DNA of 53,627 nt from a virus. Position 1 is the stretch's first letter. The number at the start of each line of letters is the position of its first letter. A program made the translations under genes and the position numbers. The stretch spans positions 1-53,627 of the IMG/VR virus record IMGVR_UViG_3300012984_000020; one strand, written 5' to 3'. Positions 49,443 through 53,627 of the stretch are shown here, piece by piece. Below the pieces are notes generated by a model that did no database searches, was not told where the DNA came from, and worked only from the letters and a program-made list of their open reading frames with translations.

Positions 49443-50393
49443 TCACAGGTCGAATTGGTTGCGCAGTTCATTGACTGCCTTGCGCACGTCCTCGCGCTTG
49501 GCGTAGTCATCGCGCAGGGTCTGCGCCGTCGTGCCGCCCAGCGCCTTCTCCAGCGCGGCCGCGGCCTTGTCGATGGTGTGGCCCTGCAGCGCCGGCAGCG
49601 ACTTCACCAGCGAGCACAGGTCGTAGGCGTTGGTGACGAGCGTGTCATGGAAGCGCTTCTGCTTGAAGTCGCCGGTCTTCAGGTCGGTCTCCGACACCAG
49701 TCTGTCCGCCATGCGCTCCAGATGGTCGCTGACGCGCTTGGTGATGTCCGCCAGCATGGCGGCCTCGCGGCTGGAGTTGGTGCGCGTCAGGCTGGCCTGC
49801 AGTTCGGCCAGCGCGTCGTTGCCCACGTCCACGCGGAAGTCGCCGGTGCTGGGCACGGGCTCGATGTCGAGCGACACATTGAACTTGCTGGCGATCTCGC
49901 TGGCCGACGGGAAGTCGTCGCGCTTGAACATCGCGCCCAGCGCCATCGCCTGCGCTGTGATGAGGCCCGGGTAGATGGCGATGAACGCCTCGACCTGGGC
50001 ATTGAACTCGGCCATCAGCATGCGGATGTTCTTGTCGAACTCCATCAGCTTGAGCGTGGGCAGCAGGCGCTGGCCGGCATCCGTCCAGGGGAACGTGTTG
50101 TCGTAGACGTAGTTGCGCATGCGCGTGGCGATCTTCGCTATGTCTTCCAGTTCCGGCCGACCGGCCAGCAGGTTCTTGTTCACGCGCGCGGCGCCCTTGG
50201 ACTTGGCGCCCTTCGACGCCTCGACCTCGTCGGACACGCCTCTGTCCAGCTTGCGGGCGGTCCACTGGGACACGCCGAGGGTGACGAGGACGGAGCAGGC
50301 GTTCAGGTTCAGAGTGTGGTTCATGGTGTTTCCTTTGGGGGTGGTGGGGGTTGCGGTTGCGAGGACTTCAGAGAGACGTTGTTCGAGGGACAT
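49443..50393 (-). CDS. DUF3150-like protein, partner of the MoxR/VWA cluster
   Basis: A 316-residue helical protein. LVTLGVSQWTARKLDRG near the start and LAGRPELEDIAKIATRMRNY, GQRLLPTLKLMEFDKNIRML resemble DUF3150 proteins, which are found in phages near AAA+ ATPase and VWA genes. The C-terminal half is coiled coil. ATG 50393 follows AAAGGAGTACCCCC; an in-frame ATG at 50324 with AAAGGAAACACC is an alternative start (293 residues). It lies directly after the promoter-like element at 50406. Confidence 0.6.
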   Translation of the reverse strand: MSLEQRLSEVLATATPTTPKGNTMNHTLNLNACSVLVTLGVSQWTARKLDRGVSDEVEASKGAKSKGAARVNKNLLAGRPELEDIAKIATRMRNYVYDNTFPWTDAGQRLLPTLKLMEFDKNIRMLMAEFNAQVEAFIAIYPGLITAQAMALGAMFKRDDFPSASEIASKFNVSLDIEPVPSTGDFRVDVGNDALAELQASLTRTNSSREAAMLADITKRVSDHLERMADRLVSETDLKTGDFKQKRFHDTLVTNAYDLCSLVKSLPALQGHTIDKAAAALEKALGGTTAQTLRDDYAKREDVRKAVNELRNQFDL

Positions 50394-50405
50394 GGGGGTA
50401 CTCCT

Positions 50406-50422
50406 TTGTGTAAGATTATACA
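50406..50422 (-). promoter_or_regulatory. Promoter-like 17-bp element, second copy
   Basis: Identical over 17 bases to 37218-37234. On the - strand TGTATAATCTTACACAA contains TATAAT, and its first bases encode the stop codon of the upstream 201-residue gene. It would drive the DUF3150-like gene and the genes that follow. No convincing -35 was found. Confidence 0.6.
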
Positions 50423-51021
50423 ACAGGTTTCTTGAGGTCGCTGACCTCGTCGATGATGAGGACATCCGCCCGCTTGCCGGTCAGGGGCTTGCCGGGGATG
50501 GCCGACCCGCTGCCCTGGAAGCTGGACACGAGCGTGGCGCCAGCGGCATTCTGTCGCGTCTGCGTGGCGTTGGCGCCGGCCACGCGCCGCATGTTCAGCA
50601 TGTGCATGAACGCCTCGGCCGTGCGCCGCGCCTCGTCGATCACGACCGGGTCGGTCAGCACCGTGCCCTTCTCGACCGGCATGTGCGCGACGAACACCAG
50701 CCGGAACGACGCGGCCTGTCCGACCACTTGGTTGTAGCCCAGCTGCAGGATGTAGTGCGCGCCACCGAACAGGCTGCCGACGACGCGTGCCTCGTCCAGC
50801 GCTGGCCCTGTCCAGTTGCCCTCCAGCACCTTGGACGTGGCGACACGCACGGGGACAAGCGCCTCCAGTTTCGTGATGCTGTTCATCTGCAGCGCGCGCT
50901 GCTCGGGCGCTGGGGGTATCTGTTTCTCTCGATTGATTTTCATGATCTCTTGCTCAAATTTGCGGGTTAATGCCTTATCGACGCGTACAGCTGCGGCGAC
51001 GATGTCTTCGTCGTTAATCAC
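50416..51021 (-). CDS. Hypothetical protein in the MoxR/VWA cluster
   Basis: A 201-residue protein starting at GTG 51021 (GTGA overlap, GGAGA upstream). The N-terminus is helical (VRVDKALTRKFEQEIMKINR); the middle has FRLVFVAHMPVEKGTVLTD. It ends ADVLIIDEVSDLKKPVV, a Walker-B-like hydrophobic-DE motif, but no Walker A was found. Not recognised; its place between the VWA and DUF3150-like genes suggests it is a part of the same system. Confidence 0.6.
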   Translation of the reverse strand: MINDEDIVAAAVRVDKALTRKFEQEIMKINREKQIPPAPEQRALQMNSITKLEALVPVRVATSKVLEGNWTGPALDEARVVGSLFGGAHYILQLGYNQVVGQAASFRLVFVAHMPVEKGTVLTDPVVIDEARRTAEAFMHMLNMRRVAGANATQTRQNAAGATLVSSFQGSGSAIPGKPLTGKRADVLIIDEVSDLKKPVV

Positions 51022-52202
51022 AAGCTCTCCTTGGAGATGCGCAGCACCTTCCCCCGCGCCGGCTGGAACCGATACCCACCGACGACGCCCCACAGCAGCG
51101 GGCCGGACGGGCACTCGAACTTGTCCTCCACCATGCCGTCGGTCAGCATGATCGTGGCCTGCGGCTTCATCTGCTTCTCACGCATGTAGCGGGCCACGAC
51201 GGACACCGTGGTGCCCCCGCCACCCTTGGCCTGCAGCTTCTTGTCCATCTGCCCATAGTCGTTGGGCTTGAACACCTGCACGCCGGCCACCTTGGTGTCC
51301 CACCAAATCACTGTCACTGATAAGGGTTGGAGTTGCTCGCACACCCTGCCGATCTCGCCGAAGATGCGTGCGTAGTAGCGGCGCATGGACCCCGAGGTGT
51401 CACAGGCCACGACGAGATCACCGGCCGCCTCGCTGTAGTGCGACGGCAGCGCGATGTCTAGTGGTGCGAACAGCTTGTTGCGCGGGCACCAGCGCGAGAG
51501 TTCATCGCCCTCGATGTGCTCCTGCAGGAACTGCTGCATGGGGTCGCGCCAGTTCGTCTCGGTCGTCTCGAACCCGCCGAGCGATGCAGCGCCGGCGCCC
51601 TCCCCGCGCAGCCGGGCCGAGATGATCTCGCCCTGCACACGCGCGTCGTTGAGCATCGCCTCCTCGGCCTGCGCTGCCTCCGGGTCGCCTTCCCCTGCTT
51701 CGCGCTGCTCGTGCTTGTCCATCGGCTTCTTGGACTCGCCCGGCTGCTTGTTCTTGATGAGGTCGGCGAGGACTTCCAAACAACTCCAGTTCCTGTACCG
51801 CTCATCGATCAGCGGCGGGATGTCCGTCGGGCGCTGCACGAAGCCGCGGCCCTTGTCCATCTCCTCCACCATCAGGTTGACGACGTAGTCTGTCGCTTGG
51901 TTGGCCTCGTCGGGGTGCGCCTTGAACTCGGCGTTGTAGGCCGTGCAATGCTGGAGCAGCTTGTGGCACTGCTCGTGCGCCACGACGTAGCGCAGCTGCC
52001 CTCTGTTCAGGCCCTGCGTGATCCACGCCTCGTTGTAGGTGCAGTCCAGCCCGTTGGTCTTGGCCGTCGGCACGTCCATCCCAGCGATGTGCACGTTGCC
52101 CACCTGGGTGACAGCGCCGATGCGGCTGAACTCAGGGTCGCCCATCAGATCGAGGTGGACGACGGAGATGCGCTCGCGCGCGGTGAGTATGTCGTAGCTC
52201 AT
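51018..52202 (-). CDS. VWA-like metallopeptidase (DUF2201 type)
   Basis: A 394-residue protein. The N-terminal metallopeptidase-like domain has H76-E-Q-C-H80 in YVVAHEQCHKLLQH, with a downstream acidic helix YVVNLMVEEMDKG. A Glu/Ala-rich linker follows (about 165-200). The C-terminal VWA-like domain has the D268-T-S-G-S site (VVACDTSGSMRRYY), GGGGTTVSV and MLTDGMVED. This two-domain plan matches DUF2201 proteins, whose genes usually lie next to MoxR ATPases, as here. ATG 52202 overlaps the previous stop. Confidence 0.85.
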   Translation of the reverse strand: MSYDILTARERISVVHLDLMGDPEFSRIGAVTQVGNVHIAGMDVPTAKTNGLDCTYNEAWITQGLNRGQLRYVVAHEQCHKLLQHCTAYNAEFKAHPDEANQATDYVVNLMVEEMDKGRGFVQRPTDIPPLIDERYRNWSCLEVLADLIKNKQPGESKKPMDKHEQREAGEGDPEAAQAEEAMLNDARVQGEIISARLRGEGAGAASLGGFETTETNWRDPMQQFLQEHIEGDELSRWCPRNKLFAPLDIALPSHYSEAAGDLVVACDTSGSMRRYYARIFGEIGRVCEQLQPLSVTVIWWDTKVAGVQVFKPNDYGQMDKKLQAKGGGGTTVSVVARYMREKQMKPQATIMLTDGMVEDKFECPSGPLLWGVVGGYRFQPARGKVLRISKESL

Positions 52203-52450
52203 ACGTTTCTTCCCATGTATTCGAGGTTGAACCATTCGCCGTTATCGGTCAGCACCGAGTAGCCCGTGTTGTTGCCAAAGAGATAGCGCTTCTTCTCAGG
52301 CGCCCAGATGAACTTGCTGTGCAGCGGGCCTTCGCCCAGCCGCAGCAGCATGTTGTTCGCCTGCTTGCAAATCTCCTCGGCATGCGCGTCGTCGCGCGGC
52401 TTCTCCAGTTCGATCCAGACACGGTTTGGTGGGTGTTTCTTGCTTGTCAT
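52199..52450 (-). CDS. Small hypothetical protein in the MoxR/VWA cluster
   Basis: An 83-residue protein, ATG 52450 with AAGGAGAACGAC upstream. RVWIELEKPRDDAHAEEICK and KFIWAPEKKRYLFGNNTGYS suggest a compact alpha/beta fold. Stop overlaps the DUF2201-type start. Family not recognised. Confidence 0.6.
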   Translation of the reverse strand: MTSKKHPPNRVWIELEKPRDDAHAEEICKQANNMLLRLGEGPLHSKFIWAPEKKRYLFGNNTGYSVLTDNGEWFNLEYMGRNV

Positions 52451-52460
52451 GTCGTTCTCC

Positions 52461-53588
52461 TTAACGAGCGTTGAGGACGCGCAGGCTCTGGGTGAGCGTC
52501 TGCGTGAAGGTAGCCGAGCGTGCGAACACGCCCATCTTCTTGGAGTTGTTGGACACGTTCTTGGTGAACAGCAGCCGCGCCTCACCGGGCATGCGGTTCA
52601 TGTACTGCGAGACCGCCTCCGCTGCGCCCGAGTCCTGCGTCTTGGTGATGAGTTGGAAGGCCAGCATCACGCGAGCGCCGGCGTTGTCGGGGATGAACGT
52701 GCCCATCGGGTCGTGGCAGATCGCACCGAAGGAGGGGAGAGACCTACCAAATCTCACGTAGGCCATGAGCAAGGCCGTGAACGCCCGGCCGATGGTGCCG
52801 TTGATGGCCGCCGTCAGCGTGTGCTCGTCCAGGCTGCCCCCTCGGTTGAGGATGTCGCTGGTGGCGTGCAGCGAGCGCGGCGTGGCCCACTTGTCCTGCA
52901 CGGCGCGGGGGTTGAAGATGTACGGGTTGGTCCGCGCCAAGTCCTGCCCGGCCTTGGCCGCGCCAGCTTCGTAGTCCGTGAAGGACTCGAACACCTGCGG
53001 GTACTCGTTCACACAAGCGATGACGGCCGGATGCAGGCCGCGCGGGATGGCGAACTGATCGATCCATTCCTGCGCCGTCGGCTTGCGCAGCGTCACGTCG
53101 ATCAGACGGTCGCGCAGGTGGGCCTGCATGCTGTCGCCCAGGCCCTCGGCGCCCAGGTTCGTGCAGGCAAACACGATGCTGCCCACCGGCATGTGGTAGT
53201 CGCCGATGCGGTGCTCGTACAGGATGGGCGCCAGCGCGTCCTTGATGGACTGCTTGGCCTTCGCTACTTCATCCAGGCAGATGACGATCGGCTTGCTGCC
53301 GTCGATGCCCTTGCGGTTGCCGTTGTGCACACCGAAGCGCTCGTTGGGAAGCTCGCGCGACACGCCGGCCTCACGGTCGAGGTCGGGCACCCAGATGCTG
53401 CCATCGCTCAGCTGGGTGCAGTCCACCGGGTTCACGACGTGGTGGTCTTTGAAGGCGTCGTCCTCGGCCAGCGCGTACAGCATCGAGGTCTTGCCGATGC
53501 CGCTCTCGCCTTGGACGAGGATCGTTCTGTCCATGCCGACGGCTTTGATGAGGTCGAGGGTCTGGACGGAGTTGAGGGTCAGTTTCAT
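52461..53588 (-). CDS. MoxR-type AAA+ ATPase
   Basis: A 375-residue ATPase with Walker A GESGIGKT (27-34), Walker B IVICLDEV (D106, E107), a sensor-1 Asn in VFACTNLG and an arginine-finger region HLRDRLIDV. MoxR ATPases work with VWA proteins as chaperone-like pairs that load metals or remodel complexes; the VWA partner is two genes downstream. The start at 53588 lies close behind a terminator, with only a weak GAAAG ribosome site. Confidence 0.88.
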   Translation of the reverse strand: MKLTLNSVQTLDLIKAVGMDRTILVQGESGIGKTSMLYALAEDDAFKDHHVVNPVDCTQLSDGSIWVPDLDREAGVSRELPNERFGVHNGNRKGIDGSKPIVICLDEVAKAKQSIKDALAPILYEHRIGDYHMPVGSIVFACTNLGAEGLGDSMQAHLRDRLIDVTLRKPTAQEWIDQFAIPRGLHPAVIACVNEYPQVFESFTDYEAGAAKAGQDLARTNPYIFNPRAVQDKWATPRSLHATSDILNRGGSLDEHTLTAAINGTIGRAFTALLMAYVRFGRSLPSFGAICHDPMGTFIPDNAGARVMLAFQLITKTQDSGAAEAVSQYMNRMPGEARLLFTKNVSNNSKKMGVFARSATFTQTLTQSLRVLNAR

Positions 53589-53601
53589 GGTCTTCTTTCA
53601 G

Positions 53602-53622
53602 AAAAAAGCCGGCAGTGCCGGC
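53602..53622 (-). terminator. Rho-independent terminator before the MoxR gene
   Basis: On the - strand GCCGGCA-C-TGCCGGC followed by TTTTTT. It would end transcription from beyond the right edge and abuts the MoxR gene, as do two other terminators in this window. Confidence 0.8.
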
Positions 53623-53627
53623 GAGGG

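Noticed and set aside
1-53627. Integrase, tRNA genes or lysogeny control region
   Set aside because: No tyrosine or serine recombinase motifs, no tRNA cloverleaf and no divergent repressor pair seen; the HTH and RHH proteins alone do not show lysogeny.

Overview
This window is a large piece of a tailed-phage genome, probably a short-tailed (podovirus-like) virus. The left edge cuts into the large terminase. The right edge lies in a terminator just upstream of a MoxR-type ATPase gene. Base composition is strongly GC-rich and genes are tightly packed, often with ATGA or GTGA overlaps. No tRNA, rRNA, CRISPR array, integrase or insertion sequence was seen. Two proteins carry PEP-CTERM sorting signals, which need a host exosortase. 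That fits an exopolysaccharide-producing Gram-negative host; a betaproteobacterium such as a Burkholderiales is the best guess (inference).

Left part, + strand, 1-32066: virion morphogenesis. The order is terminase, portal, a small protein, a GroES-like protein, putative scaffold, a small protein, putative decoration protein and major capsid protein. A strong terminator and a free-standing GIY-YIG homing endonuclease follow. Then come neck/adaptor proteins, a nine-repeat protein, a tail fibre with a self-cleaving S74 chaperone end, small membrane proteins (holin candidates), a nozzle-like protein and three very large putative ejection proteins. The last is 2615 residues with an HExxH metallopeptidase-like site and an LPD38-like region. 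Several of these genes share a stop codon fused to the Shine-Dalgarno (TAGGAGC or TAGGAAC). Several unrelated proteins share a short aromatic-x-x-Gly-Gly motif.

Right part, - strand, 53588-32261, read right to left: (i) a MoxR ATPase / VWA-metallopeptidase / DUF3150-like cluster; (ii) small genes, a VRR-NUC-like nuclease, a NADAR protein, DNA polymerase I, a metallopeptidase-like protein and a proteasome-like Ntn-hydrolase; (iii) PEP-CTERM protein 1 with its own terminator; (iv) a Cys-rich peptide, a Cas4/RecB-like nuclease, zinc-finger and HNH-like proteins; (v) an operon starting with a VWA protein, then membrane microproteins, a ribbon-helix-helix protein, an Acb2/Tad1-like cyclic-nucleotide sponge and PEP-CTERM protein 2; (vi) an SNF2-like helicase; (vii) an SSB-like protein, an HTH protein and a fused primase-helicase. 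An identical 17-bp element containing TATAAT lies before two of these gene groups, and related elements lie before two more.

The most notable accessory content is the pair of phage-encoded PEP-CTERM surface proteins, two possible counter-defence genes (Acb2-like and NADAR), two separate VWA systems, and an unusual G-quadruplex hairpin at 38877-38925. No endolysin was recognised. Functions rest on motif recognition by eye; none was checked by database search.
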